64,000 nt of DNA from Dromiciops gliroides (Eukaryota > Chordata > Mammalia > Microbiotheria > Microbiotheriidae), in assembly GCF_019393635.1 (NCBI RefSeq), contig NC_057867.1:71675492-71739491 (forward strand), written 5' to 3'. Of the stretch, positions 36,311 through 47,860 are shown piece after piece. The position numbers were made by a program, and so were the translations under genes. Below the pieces are notes generated by a model, which saw only the letters and a list, made by a program, of their open reading frames with translations, did not search any database and had not been told where the DNA came from. Numbering within the stretch: the first letter of the stretch is position 1; each line of letters starts with the position of its first letter.

Positions 36311-36900
36311 AGAAATGATGTGACAACATACTTCACAGGCTTTATAAGATTAGTTCAATCCTATGTTTCCTCCATATTCATGTAACTACCGTGAGTCTAA
36401 AAAGTAAAATATTTCCTCTCATATCCTAAGGTAATTTGAAATACATATCTCACATTTTCATAGACATTCCCACCATTTTTCCTGGTTTTCATCAGCATAT
36501 TACCAAAGCCTTCATTGATGTCTCACTCCTAATTATGATTCACCATAATGTAGGATGATACTAGGATCCTGGAGGCTATGCTAGGAAAGTGTGAGCTCTG
36601 GAAGACAGGTTCTCCTTAGATGGAAAGGCTTCCAAGACAGACCCGGTAAGTGACTGTATCTTCTGTTTGAATACCAACCTACTTCACTTTAGAGAGCCTC
36701 ATTTCTAGGTTGACTGTAGGGCAAAATTTTTTTTAAGCCACTGTAACACTAGCATTCCATCTACCAAGTTTTAGAGGGGTTGTAATCTGCATTGGATTAA
36801 CAGATACTAGACATAATGAAGTACCAACAGAGATATCCTTGGGGAAAAACACCAAAAAAACCCCATAATTCCCACCAAAATAAGAGCAACAGAATTGTCT
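36311..36900. other. Unclassified sequence
   Basis: No convincing feature. Confidence 0.3.
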
Positions 36901-36917
36901 ATTAAAAGAGACAGGTG

Positions 36918-37075
36918 GGGGCGGCTAGATGGCGCAATGGTTAACGCACCAGCCCTGGATTCAGGAGTACCTGAGTTCAAATCTGGCCTCAGACACTTGA
37001 CACTTACTAGCTGTGTGACCCTGGGCAAGTCACTTAACCCTCATTGCCTGCAAAAAACAAAAAACAAAACAAAAC
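36918..37075 (+). mobile_element. MAR1/WSINE1-type SINE
   Basis: Plus copy; 14-bp duplication aaaagagacaggtg with one mismatch (36904-36917 and 37076-37089). Confidence 0.9.
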
Positions 37076-37320
37076 AAAAGAGATAGGTGCAGCTCTAAGG
37101 AAAGGGAAAAATAAGAAATGATGTTAGGACCAAGCAGGGCTTTAACAAGAGCCTTCAAGTTTATCCCTAAACTTACTCAGGGTGTCCCAGGCCCTTGACT
37201 TTATAGCCTTACAAACAGTCCTTGGGGTGGAGCTATGGATGAGGAAACTAGACTGAAGGCCTAAGTAATGAAAGGATGAGAGACTGGAATCAAATCAGCA
37301 AGGATTAAAAGGCTATCTGG

Positions 37321-37462
37321 GGGTGAGGGCAGCTAGGTGGCACAGTGGATAAAGCGCCAGCCCTGGATTCAGGAGGACCTGAGTTCAAATCTGGCCTCAG
37401 ACACTTGACACTTACTAGCTGTGTGACCCTGGGCAAGTCACTTAACCCTCATTGCCCTGCAA
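37321..37462 (+). mobile_element. MAR1/WSINE1-type SINE
   Basis: Plus copy; 14-bp duplication aaaaggctatctgg at 37307-37320 and 37463-37476. Six extra bases (gggtga) precede the head. Confidence 0.9.
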
Positions 37463-37479
37463 AAAAGGCTATCTGGAAT

Positions 37480-38620
37480 CTTAAATGGGAAATATTGAGT
37501 TTTTGTTTAGGGGTAAATGGTTCAGAGGTAACTTTTTTTGCTTTCTCCTGAACCAATTCCTAAACCCAAAGATTGCCTTTAAAGGCTTATGAGGCAATTG
37601 ATAACCTCTGATTATGTCTACTGTAAGTTATACTACCTCTGCTAGGAAAACATGGAAAATGAAGGAGAAATTCCTCTATAGGGGAAAAGAAATCCATAAT
37701 CCAAACAAACACCTTTTTGTCCACTTGCTGACAGAGAGACTGGAAAACCAAAAGATTGAGGAAGAGTCATTTCATTTTGATTCATGCAAAAGTGGTTTTC
37801 TTTGGGACTTGTGTCTCAAGGTGGTTTTCTAAATAGATTCAAACTGGATCTCTTGTCTAGTCACTTGGGGCCTGGGGTGCCTTTGCCCAGAATATATCAA
37901 TGACAATATCTAGTACTTGGCCTACATGGCACTGCTTAGTTTGAGCTAATCTGTTCCATGTTCTGGTTTTCTAAAAATGCATCATTTGAGAAGTAAACCT
38001 TCAGAAGATTGTTATTATAGAATACTGAAACTATTACCTCCAAAAAGGAGCTTAAGCCATTAAAACAATGACTCATGCAGTGACTCATAACTTGACATCT
38101 TTACTATTATTCTAACAACATTTTATAGCTCTATTTACGTTATTAGTGGCATAACAGGAACAATAGAGTACAAAAGACTTAAATCTCAATGTACTTTTTC
38201 CACTCAATGAACAATTTACAAATTAAGGCTTATGCTTTATGTTCTGGGTCTTATTTTTCTCATTGAGATCAATTTTCTATTATAGTTTCTGAAATGATGT
38301 GGCTTTAGTGTAGCTCAATATATGGACAGACTTTTTGAGATATTAATAATGTCATTTAAACCAAACTCTTCAATCAGAAATGGTCTTATCTCTTTATGTT
38401 AGTTTTATTGCCAATAACAGAACAAAAGTTACAGTATAGAGAAAAAGGAAATGGATCAAGAGAACTAATCATAAGTAACATAAGCAACTTATGGCACCTA
38501 CAGCAGCATAAAAATCTGCAAAATGAGATAATGGTTCAGGAGATTGACTCACGTATTTACCACTAAAAGGAGAAGGAAAAAAACTGCTTATCAAAACTCA
38601 ATTTTTAGAAGGCAAGAATT
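37480..38620. other. Unique AT-rich sequence
   Basis: No repeat or exon recognised. Confidence 0.4.
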
Positions 38621-38629
38621 TTAGACCTT

Positions 38630-39060
38630 TAAAAAAACTTTTTAACATTCTTTTTTATTCCATCTTATCTTTTTATTAAAGCAATAAACATTTTTATTTA
38701 TAGTTTTGGGTTCGATTTTTTTATCCCTCCTTTCCTCCCTCCCCTCTCTTCTCCCTGAGGAGGAAAGCAATCAGATATGGGTTACAGATGTACAATTATG
38801 TATTTTGGTGGGGTTTTTTTGCGGGGCAATGAGGGTTAGGTAACTTGCCCAGGGTCACACAGCTAGTAAGTGTCAAGTGTCTGAGGCTGCATTTGAACTC
38901 AGGTTCTCCTGAATCCAGGGCTGGTGCTTGATCCACTGAGCCACCTAGCTGCTCCCTACATATATGATTATGTAAAACATTATCAGATCATTCTAAAACT
39001 GCAATGAATTGGATAATTTCCCCAAGATATTTGCCCTTTTTTTCATCTAGGTAGCAAACT
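38630..39060 (-). mobile_element. L1-like 3' region
   Basis: tttattaaagcaataaac, tccctcctttcctccctcc, gaggaaagcaatcagata; interrupted by the SINE at 38803. Confidence 0.5.
38803..38956 (-). mobile_element. MAR1/WSINE1-type SINE in an L1-like 3' region
   Basis: Minus copy from gcggggcaatgagg to ccacctagctgctcc; tattatgta-like sequence on both sides. Confidence 0.85.
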
Positions 39061-39384
39061 GAAATTGCGATAGCACCTGACCATAAAAAGTTTTCTTTGA
39101 TATTGCTACTCCCAACCCCTACTTCCCCTGTATGGTCAAAGTTTTTGACCCAGCAAAAGGCAGTTTATTGCAGCAGCCTGCATTTTGTACCTTCTAAAGG
39201 AGAGCAGTAACAACTCATCCTATGTAAATATGTTTTTGTTTTTATATCCCTGGTACTTTACACACATTGTCTGGCAGCCAGTACTTCTTTGAAGAATCTT
39301 GATTAAGTTTAAGTTATAGGCATGCTTTATTTGGTAAAATAAGAAAAAATACCAATAATTCTGTGAAAAAATGAAACAGACTGC

Positions 39385-39900
39385 TCATCGGCTTGAAAAT
39401 AGGAACCTTACAACAATGGAAGGAGAAGAGATTGTGCCTGTCCTACATCACGGCGTGCATTCTTGACTTGCACATGAACTGGATTTAAGTGAGGCAGAGT
39501 TGCACAGAGTCATCAGCCGCACTCTCCCAGAGTCAGTGAAGACCAGGGCTAAGACCAAAGTCAAAATGACTGACTGGCGATAGCCTGGGATGCAGTGAAT
39601 GACGTTGGGTCTTCAATGTCTGACCCAGCTCTAAGTGCTCCATAGCACCTACTGGAACAAAAGGTTCCCATCTGCCCATTTCACCAGAGAGTCTTCACAT
39701 TCTTGAGGTAAACATCCTTCTAACTCATCTACAGGTTTGAGGCCTGCAGTTTACTCTCAACCTGGTTTAGCCTGTCTGCTGAGACAGTTTTACTGGAGTA
39801 TGGCTGCTGCACATGCTACAACTTCTTGGAACTACAGCTTCTTGTGAGAGTTGGGTGAATCAGGTGGACACCAAAGGTATGGATAAGCAGCACACCACAG
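39385..39900 (-). mobile_element. RTE-derived repeat, degenerate
   Basis: Shares with the 14.7-kb element cttgacttgcac-like, ctggatttaagtgagg, gttgcacagagtcatcagcc and cactctcccagagtca in the same orientation, then extends about 350 bp further. Probably a longer RTE-related SINE or LINE 3' fragment; ends uncertain. Confidence 0.5.
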
Positions 39901-41160
39901 GTGCTAGTCCTCCTGAATACCCTATAGATCCCTGAGAAATCTCCAGTAGCTGGTATGTCACATTACTTATGAACTTGCTGCTTGAACTTAGCTAAGACTC
40001 CCTTTCTCTTTCTGTTTCTCATTCTCTTCTTTGTCAAATTGGGATAATACTACTATCTTTTTCATGTTTCGCTTTGATGGATCCATGGTTTCACTAATGG
40101 CTTTTTATGTTAATGACATATATATTATTGGGAAGAGATAGAAGGAACTGGTAATGAAGGAAAATTGGAATCATTCCACAGGGCTCAATAATATCTAGAC
40201 ATTGCCATGCACAGGCCCAGAAGAACAGGTTGTCACATTCAGCTGGGTGTCCCTCAAAGGGTTTCCTCCTACCCAAAATAGCATGCCCTTTACTAGCCTA
40301 CTACAGTGCCCAACATTAGAGTCATTATTGTGGGTTAAGGCATTTCCTTTTCTAGAAGTTGCATGGTAAAAACAAAAACCAAAACCAAAACCAAATGCAT
40401 TGACCTATTACCAGATGTTCTTATGGCTTAATTTATCAGATGAATTCCATTCATTTGGCAGAGCTCTGAGGCTGTAAGACTTATAGGAGGATAGGGGAAG
40501 GATAGATCAGTGTATTGACTTGTCTTTTGGAAAGACAGAGGAGGTCTGGGTACCTAGAATGAAATTTGTCTACATTAAAAGGCAAACCTTATCAGTGTAA
40601 CAAACCAAGCAATTGCCTTCCATGCCAAGAACTTCTTGCCCATCATAAGTAACCCAAGTTTCTATTAAGAGATGAGAATGGGGGGGGGAGTTGGGAGTGG
40701 AAAATGACAAGGACACTAAGGGTGTATGTATCTATATTAGGAATTGTGAAACAACTGCTCTTTCTTATGTGATGTTGGGGAATTCTGGGTGATACTTTGG
40801 CAAGCCCATTAAAGTTCAAGCTGGTTTCCTTCCCTTTTTAACTTGTACCAACTACATTGCAGAGGAAGGGACCAAACAGGTCTTCCTGGTCTTGGATGTT
40901 TCCACAAGTGCTCCTTGCACACACCAAGGTTCTCCACCCATGAAATAAAAGCCTGATCAAATTTTCAAAGAATTTTTTCTCATTAAAATTCTCAAGAAAT
41001 ATTTTCAATGGTGACAAACAATTGGGAATTTAAAATTTTCTCAGGAGTTTAGTTTATCTGTCTACATGAGTTTCATTTATCTAGACATAGGCTTCACAAT
41101 GACATAATAATGTTGTTTTATATAATGTCATTTGCGTCTCACAAGAAACCTGGGAGGTAG
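39900..41160. other. Unique sequence
   Basis: No repeat recognised apart from a short (CCAAAA)n at 40375-40395 and a G run near 40680. Confidence 0.4.
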
Positions 41161-41176
41161 GTACTAAACGTATCTT

Positions 41177-41314
41177 TTTTTTTTTGCGGGGCAATGGGGG
41201 TTAAGTGACTTGCCCAGGGTCACACAGCTAGTAAGTATCTGAGGCCGGATTTGAACTCAGGTACTCCTGAATCCAGGGCCGGTGCTTTATCCACTGCGCC
41301 ACCTAGCCCCCCCC
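41177..41314 (-). mobile_element. MAR1/WSINE1-type SINE
   Basis: Minus copy; exact 11-bp duplication aaacgtatctt at 41166-41176 and 41315-41325. Confidence 0.9.
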
Positions 41315-41819
41315 AAACGTATCTTAATAGAAGAATGATTCCAAGAGCTTCAAGTCCTGTATTTGAATGACATAGCTAAAGAAAGGAGACGGTAGATGGC
41401 ATGCTATGGTCTCTCTGAGCACAGAGGATCTGAGATCAAGAGCTGTAAAGTGCCCTAGAAATCAATTAATCTCCATTAGACAGATAAGGAATTGGAGGCT
41501 CAGAAATTCTAAGTGGTTTGTCCACAGCCACATGATCTTTAAATATAAAGGGTGGGGAGAGAGGCCACCAGGCCCTTTGGACTCTGCTCTATCCCTGCAG
41601 CAGCAGAGAACTTTAGTTGGGACTCTGACAAGGGACTTCCTCTTGTCAGGCCTGCTTGTTCATCTGTAAAAGAAGGACTAAATAACCATATGGGGACAGA
41701 CAGAAGCCTACACTTTCATTTCCTCAAACAAAATGCTTGATTCCACTGTATTATCATTGAATCTCTAAAAATATTATCAACTTGAAGATCCCCATGTAAA
41801 ACATTCTTTCCCTTTCCTG

Positions 41820-42120
41820 TGCTGCTCTCCCTACTCATCTCTGTTTCTTGGTACCACCAGGTTGCCTAGTTCTCTTTAAGGCTAAGTTAAACTTCCAGAA
41901 GCTTCTTTTTCCTTCTCCTTGATCTCTTCCTCTTCCTCCTCCTCCTCCAGCCTGTTTCCACTACTCCCCAATTATTTTGTATTTATTTTTGCATTTAAAC
42001 ATCTCCCAGTAGAATTAAAACTTCTTGAAACGGGTAATGTTGCTTTTGTCTTTGTATACCCAGCATAGGGCCTAGTATATAACAGGACCTAAGTGACATA
42101 GAGCATATGCTTAGTTCCTA
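41820..42120 (+). mobile_element. L2 3' tail
   Basis: cttctcctcctcctccag then agtagaattaaaacttcttg, tttgtatacccagcatagg, cctagtatataacagg. Confidence 0.55.
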
Positions 42121-42189
42121 TGGTTCTAATTCCTTCAGAAATAAAAATACTGCTTTAGAAACAGAGGAATGAACCAATTGATCAATGAT

Positions 42190-42335
42190 AATTAAGCATT
42201 TAGTATGTGCCAGACACTGTGAGAAGAGCTGGGGATACACATAAATTAAGACAATCTCTGCCTTCAAGGAGCTTACATTATCCTGGAAGAAGACACATAT
42301 AAGTGAGTTACAATGTAGGGGAGGGCCTGTGGAAG
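42190..42335 (-). mobile_element. L2 fragment
   Basis: taagcatttagtatgtgcca, gcctt caaggagcttac (split) and ataagtgagttacaatg. Confidence 0.6.
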
Positions 42336-42714
42336 CAAGGCAGGGCAGGGCAGTGAAAGCTCATCTATCAGACAGCCACCAGGGTCCTACTGTCAGAATC
42401 CAAGGTTCCAGTGGAAAGGGGATGAAGGGGGTTTGGTTTGGGAATAGCTAGGAAGAAATGATTAAAAAAACAACAACACTACTACAAGAATCTATGGCGC
42501 GCACGCACGACATGACTGAAACAAAACTGGAATGCCTGTCTTTTGTGTGCCCTACATGCATTGCTTAGGAGTTGAAGGAAAGACCTAGCAAATGAGACAT
42601 TACAAATCCAGTATGACTACCTTGGAAGTACTCTTTAGAGCATGGGGAGCAAATCTGTTGCCCCTTGAGGCAGTAAAACACCTGAGCACATCCTCCTACT
42701 TTTTATGTTAAAGA

Positions 42715-42850
42715 TAAATATCCAAAGAAAATCAAGAGGCAGCATGGGTAGTAGATGGAGTCTGAGATGCAAGTTAGGAGGATCTGGTTTCAAGTCAAAC
42801 CTGGGACATTTCGTAGCTATGTGGCTTTGCACCTGTCACATCATCTCTAG
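42715..42850 (+). mobile_element. MIR-like SINE
   Basis: gaggcagcatgggtagtag and cgtagctatgtggctttg. Confidence 0.5.
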
Positions 42851-43129
42851 GTACTTCAGACAACTCCCTAGATTTGTGGCCTAAGTCCAAGACCAGTGCT
42901 ATATGTTTTTGATAGGGGAGGTTCCCACACACTCTGAAAATCACAGATCCTTCCTTTGTATCCAAGCAAATCACAAAAAGTGCTACTCATTAGTTTGGGG
43001 GGGTGGTATTTATTCTTATATTATTTGAACTCTTTGATTGGTTCCATACAATTTTACATTTGTTTTGCACAGTGTTTTATAATTTACAAACACACTTCAT
43101 ACCCATCAGCTCATCTGAGGCACACAACA

Positions 43130-43225
43130 TTCAAAAGTAGGTAGGGCTGGTACCACCATTTTACAGATGAGAAAATTGAGGCCCGAGAACATTTAAGTGG
43201 CTTGCCCAAGGTCATGTAGTGATAG
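43130..43225 (-). mobile_element. MIR-like SINE fragment
   Basis: ccattttacagatgagaaa, ttgaggcccgagaac, ggcttgcccaaggtcatg. Confidence 0.6.
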
Positions 43226-43454
43226 AGTTGAGAACTGAAAGAGACAGAGAATGGTTCCTGGTAGGATACTCCTTGTACTTCACAATGATGTCTTGTTGGA
43301 ATCATACCTATTAAAATAGTATCTTTATCAGTATATTTACCTTCCACATTAATTTTGTAATGGGGGCTGATTTGTAATTAAGATATGGGGTCTTTTTTGA
43401 GCTACCAAATGGTTATATCCTACAAGAGAAATACAAATAGGACTCTGCCAAAAT

Positions 43455-43700
43455 AATGGCTTAATGAAGCCATTGTGGTATAATGGATGGAGTGCTGGAT
43501 TCGAAATCAGGGAGATGAGTACCAATGCTGTCTGATATTTACTAGCTATGAGACCTTGAGCAAGTCATTTACTTATCAAAGCTTCAATTTCTTCATCTGT
43601 AAAATGAGGCTATTAATAGTACCCATTTCACAGAGCTATTGTGAGTATAAAATAATATACTGTGCACAATAAACTTTGCAAAACCTTAAAAGAACCAAAG
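43455..43700 (+). mobile_element. MIR/THER-like SINE
   Basis: cattgtggtataatggatgg, actagctatgagaccttg, cttcatctgtaaaatgagg, taaactttgcaaaacc. Confidence 0.7.
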
Positions 43701-43764
43701 GTAAGCCGTTATTATTGTTTCCATTCATCATTCCTATTGTTGAACATCGGCTCCTGTTTCTATT

Positions 43765-44146
43765 TTAGCTATTGGTTGGTTGTTGTCCTTCGTCCTCAAA
43801 GAGGACCAAAATGACATCACTATGTTAGAGTCAAGTTACAGTGTGTCCAACTGTTGTTGATCATACCAATACAAGCTCAGAATGCTCTACCATAGGTCAG
43901 GCACAAATATTCCATGTGAACATTTGGGTTGGACTCTCCAAATTTGTGTATTTCATGTTTCTTTTGAGCTACTTCAATTCTGCTTTACTCATAGAGCATA
44001 GCACCTTCTTTCATGTGGATGCACCAAGCTGGGTGGTCCTTTGCCAGCATCTCCCATGTCGGCTAATCAGTTCCAAAATTCCTGTATCTATGTTAGCTGT
44101 AACTACTATACAACCCTACCTAGAAAAGGTAAAGGCAAAATTCACT
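43765..44146 (-). mobile_element. 3' end of the same LINE family as at 57.5 kb
   Basis: Clearly homologous to 57540-57800: shared stretches include tgacatcactatgttagag, cagtgtgtccaact, aatgctctacca, catttgggttgg-like and ggtcctttgccagca. The left edge carries the terminal motif ttgttgtccttcgtcctcaaagagg (shortened here as ttgttgtcc plus ctcaaagagg) expected at the 3' end of a minus-strand RTE-type copy. A plus-strand SINE has inserted at its right edge. Confidence 0.75.
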
Positions 44147-44160
44147 AAAGTGAAGCTTAG

Positions 44161-44333
44161 AGGGGCAGCTAGGTGGCGCAGTGGATAGAGCACCAGCCTT
44201 GGATTCAGGAGGACCTGAGTTCAAATCCAGCCTCAGACCCTTGACACTTACTAGTTGTGTGACCCTGGGCAAGTCACTTAACCCCAACTGCCTCACCAAA
44301 AAAAAAAACCAACCCAAAACCAAAAAACCAAAT
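44161..44333 (+). mobile_element. MAR1/WSINE1-type SINE
   Basis: Plus copy; exact 14-bp duplication aaagtgaagcttag at 44147-44160 and 44334-44347. Confidence 0.92.
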
Positions 44334-44785
44334 AAAGTGAAGCTTAGTTCAGTGAAAAATCAAATCTAATATATTGTTAATCCAGTGATTCTGTCCCCTG
44401 GAGAAAGATGGATGAATTTTCATCATCACTTTGGAAGATAGTTCCAGGAAATTTCCTGAACAAGTTTTGCTGTATTAGACATCAGTATACAGATTGGCTC
44501 TTTTCAAATACTTTCCCTTTCACAGGCAGAGGGAAGAAAGGAATACATATAATCTGATATATTCACATTTAGCAAGGCCACAGGATGGCTGGATTTCATT
44601 GTGATACAAGACCTAGGTTACAGTGTTCACCTCTATAAAGAGGAATTCTTTCTATATTCCTCTCAAAGCAATGCCCTAAATAATTCTTGGGTTTACTTTT
44701 ATTATTTTTGGCTTAAGGCCCGAATAAAGTGTGTCTGAATTTCTAAACTATCACATCTTGGATTACTGGTGCTGTACTTTTTTTT

Positions 44786-44955
44786 TGTTTTTTTGTTTGT
44801 TTGTTTGTTTTTGGTTTTTGATGAGGCAATCGGGGTTAAGTGACTTGCCCAGGGTCACACAGCTGGTAACTGTCAAGTGTCTGAGGCCAAATTTGAACTC
44901 AGGTACTCCTGACTCCAGGACAGGTGCTCTATCGACTGTACCACCTAGCTGCCCC
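44786..44955 (-). mobile_element. MAR1/WSINE1-type SINE with (TTTG)n tail
   Basis: Minus copy; the tail region is a tttg repeat on the plus strand. Duplication tgctgtacttttttt at 44770 and 44956. Confidence 0.9.
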
Positions 44956-44999
44956 TGCTGTACTTTTTTTAAAAGAAAAGTGTGAGCTTACCAAATTAC

Positions 45000-45785
45000 T
45001 GATGGTCTTATTCTTAGTGTCTCTGAAGTACCTGAGCCTGGATGAAGACACATATTCTCTGAAATCAAAGTATAATTGGAGCTCTCATCTTGAATGTTAA
45101 CTCTAGTCAACAATGATAAATAGGTAAGTCTATTAATTAGGTTAAATCCATCCAGCCAAATGTTCCAGACTCACTGTAACCCAAAAGCCAAGAAATGAGC
45201 CCCCTGACAGACAAAGCTCCTTAGCGGCCAACTGATCATGTGTGCTTGATTTGATTTAAATAGAGAAAACAATAGGCAAACTGACAAAGTCATCAGAGGA
45301 GATATAATGTGCAGGCATATCGCTACATATTTACCAGAAGGACTAGCCATGAATATTTTGGAGAAGACCATATCTCTGGCTGGATACACAATCCATTTCT
45401 ATAGGCACAATATCTCAGCTTTCTGCCAGGTCAGCTGGCTTTTCTTCCAATAGCTACAGAGAAGCCAAAGTAAAAACTGACCCCTGCACAGAGCGATTAT
45501 CTCTAGCCTTGGGCTATCAATTCAAAGAATATCCTCCTCTTCAATGGGGGGCTCCCAAGTGACCCCCCCCCATGGAGAAGCCTTTGCTATCTAGATAAAC
45601 AGATCTGTCTCCACCCAAGATTCCTTATCAGCTTGGGTTGGGCCTGACCCTGATGGAGATTTGATAAAATCTCTCAAGGAGACCTTGCCTTTGAGTGGAA
45701 GGAAGAGGACAAAGAAAGAAGGGAATATTTCTGGGTACCCCAAGATATTGATTATTAATAATTATTTCTCACACATCTTTGGTTC
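45000..45785. other. Unique sequence
   Basis: No repeat or gene recognised. Confidence 0.35.
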
Positions 45786-45789
45786 TTTC

Positions 45790-46210
45790 TTCTCCCTCAC
45801 CACTCTCCTCTCATAATCAGGTATAAAATCTTGCAGATTACATTTCCATAAGCATTCCTGCATCTATCTCATCTTTTCCACTGACATAGCTACTTTCCTG
45901 GTTCAGAATCTCATCACTTTCCACTTGGACCATTGTAATAGCTTCCTAAATTGGTCTCCCTACTTCCAGTATTTTCTCTCTCTAATCCATCCTCCATTCA
46001 GCTGTCAAACTGATTTTCCTAAAACATAGATATGACCATATCATTTCATTCCCTACTCAAAAATCTTCAGTGGCTACATACAGTCTCTAGGATAAAATGC
46101 AAATGCATCAGCCTAGCATTAAAAACTCTCCTAAATCTAACTTCCATCCATCTTTCCAGTTTTATTTCATATATTATTGTAACGAGGACTATACTAAAAG
46201 CTTTTCCAGT
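45790..46210 (+). mobile_element. L2 3' fragment
   Basis: ggaccattgtaatagcttc, ctaatccatcctccattcag, cttcagtggctacatacag, ggataaaatgcaaatgc. Confidence 0.65.
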
Positions 46211-46369
46211 TGGTTTTGCTCTGCCGGCATAGCCTTTGAGAATCGAGAAAATGGTGGAGGTATCAAATTTAGTAAGGATCTTGTTATAAGGTCAGTTAGT
46301 CAATAAGACAGCCCCACCTTTGAAAATAGCAATATAAAAACCTGACGCTTGGGACAGTGCCTCCTGGAC

Positions 46370-46621
46370 TCCAGGATCGAAGCACAACTTTAACATCAAG
46401 TAAAAAGTCAAGAAACAGGCTGGAAAATGAGCAAACGATGACAAAAAAAGAACCTGACTATAGGAAGTTACCATGGTGACAGGAAAGATCAAAACACAAA
46501 CTCAGAAGAAGAAAATGAAATCAAAATAGCTATATGCAAAGAGTCAAAGAAAAGTGTGAATTGGAATAAGACCCAAAAGAATTTCTGAAGGAGCTCAAAA
46601 AGGATTTTAAAAACCAAATAA
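46370..46621 (+). mobile_element. L1 5'/ORF1-start fragment
   Basis: A-rich sequence similar to 34400-34700 of this window; stops at the SINE at 46622. Confidence 0.5.
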
Positions 46622-46778
46622 GGGGGCAGCTAGGTGGCGCAGTGGATAAAACACTGACCCTAGATTCAGGAGTACCTGAGTTCAAATGTGACCTCAGACA
46701 CTTGACACTTACTACCTGTGTGACCCTGGGCAAGTCACTTAACCCTCATTGCCCTGCAAAACAGACAGACAGACAGAC

Positions 46779-46780
<2 letters not shown>
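46622..46780 (+). mobile_element. MAR1/WSINE1-type SINE at an L1 breakpoint
   Basis: Plus copy, followed by (CAGA)n then (GAAA)n where its A-tail would be. The flanks are two different parts of L1, with no target-site duplication. Confidence 0.88.
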
Positions 46781-46861
<81 letters not shown>

Positions 46862-46862
46862 G
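46781..46862. repeat. (GAAA)n microsatellite
   Basis: About 20 near-perfect GAAA units, preceded by five CAGA units at 46762-46780. It sits directly at a SINE tail. Confidence 0.95.
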
Positions 46863-47163
46863 AAATTTATCAAGTCATCAATGAGCTCCCTAAGAAAAAA
46901 TCCCCAGGATCAGATGTATTCACAAGTGAATTCTACCAAATATTTAAAGAACAATTAACTCCTATACTATATAAACGATTTTGGAAAACAGTCAAAGGAG
47001 TCTTACCAAATTCATTTTATGATATAAATATAGTGCTGATACCTAAACCAGGAAGACCAAAAGCAGAGAAAAAAATTATAGATCAATTTTCCTAATGAAT
47101 ATCGATGCAGAAGTTTTAAATAAAGAAAACAAGCTATTGGAGAATAATTAAGCACTACCTTTT
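46863..47163 (+). mobile_element. L1 ORF2 fragment, start of the RT domain
   Basis: Plus translation: [20 protein letters not shown], then [33 protein letters not shown], all hallmarks of the L1 RT start. A stop follows near 47090 and a SINE interrupts at 47164. Confidence 0.88.
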
Positions 47164-47306
47164 TTTTTTAGTGAGGCAATTGGGGTTAAGTGACTTGCCC
47201 AGGGTCACATAGCTAGTAAGTGTTAAGTGTCTGAGGCTGGATTTGAACTCAGGTACTCCTGACTCCAGGGCCGGTGCTCTATCCACTGTGCCACCTAGCT
47301 GCCCCT
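47164..47306 (-). mobile_element. MAR1/WSINE1-type SINE
   Basis: Minus copy; 13-bp duplication agcactacctttt versus agcactaactttt on the two sides. Confidence 0.9.
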
Positions 47307-47659
47307 AGCACTAACTTTTGTGTCAAATATTCAGAATAAGAGATCAGAGAAAGGAGAAGTCAGTGTGGACTAGAGTAGTTAGAGGAGATTTATGGAGGGT
47401 CTTGGAGAAATAATAGAATTATTATAGCTTCCATCAGATCATCACACTTTGATGTAGACTCTCACTTAAAAACAAGACTTTAGAGGAAAATGATTCTCTA
47501 GCTTTTTACACTTATGGAACTCTTTTTCAGGAAGAAATATTTCACAGAATACACATCCTACCAGCTGCTGCTTTTCTTCCAAGAGATCTCTAAGAAAATT
47601 CATTGCAAAGATAGGGCTACTTTTGAGGAGCCACCTTTGATGTGATGCCTCGACCATTT

Positions 47660-47860
47660 CAATAACCTGCTCATTGGTCTCCCAGCCTCCAGGACTCATT
47701 TCAGTCTGTCTTCCACACAACATCCAAAATGATTTTTCCTAATGCACAGGTCTGACCGTATCACTCTACTACTCCCCAAACTGAAGGGGCTTCCTATTGC
47801 TTTGAGCATCAAATAGAAACTCCTCTGGCACTCAAAAAGTCTGAGGGCTGCTCTGATACT
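47660..47860 (+). mobile_element. L2 3' fragment
   Basis: gctcattggtctcccagcct, gtctgaccgtatcactc, cttcctattgctttgagc. Confidence 0.55.

Noticed and set aside
46642..46958. Lys/Glu/Arg-rich open frames on the plus strand
   Set aside because: Produced by the SINE and the GAAA microsatellite.
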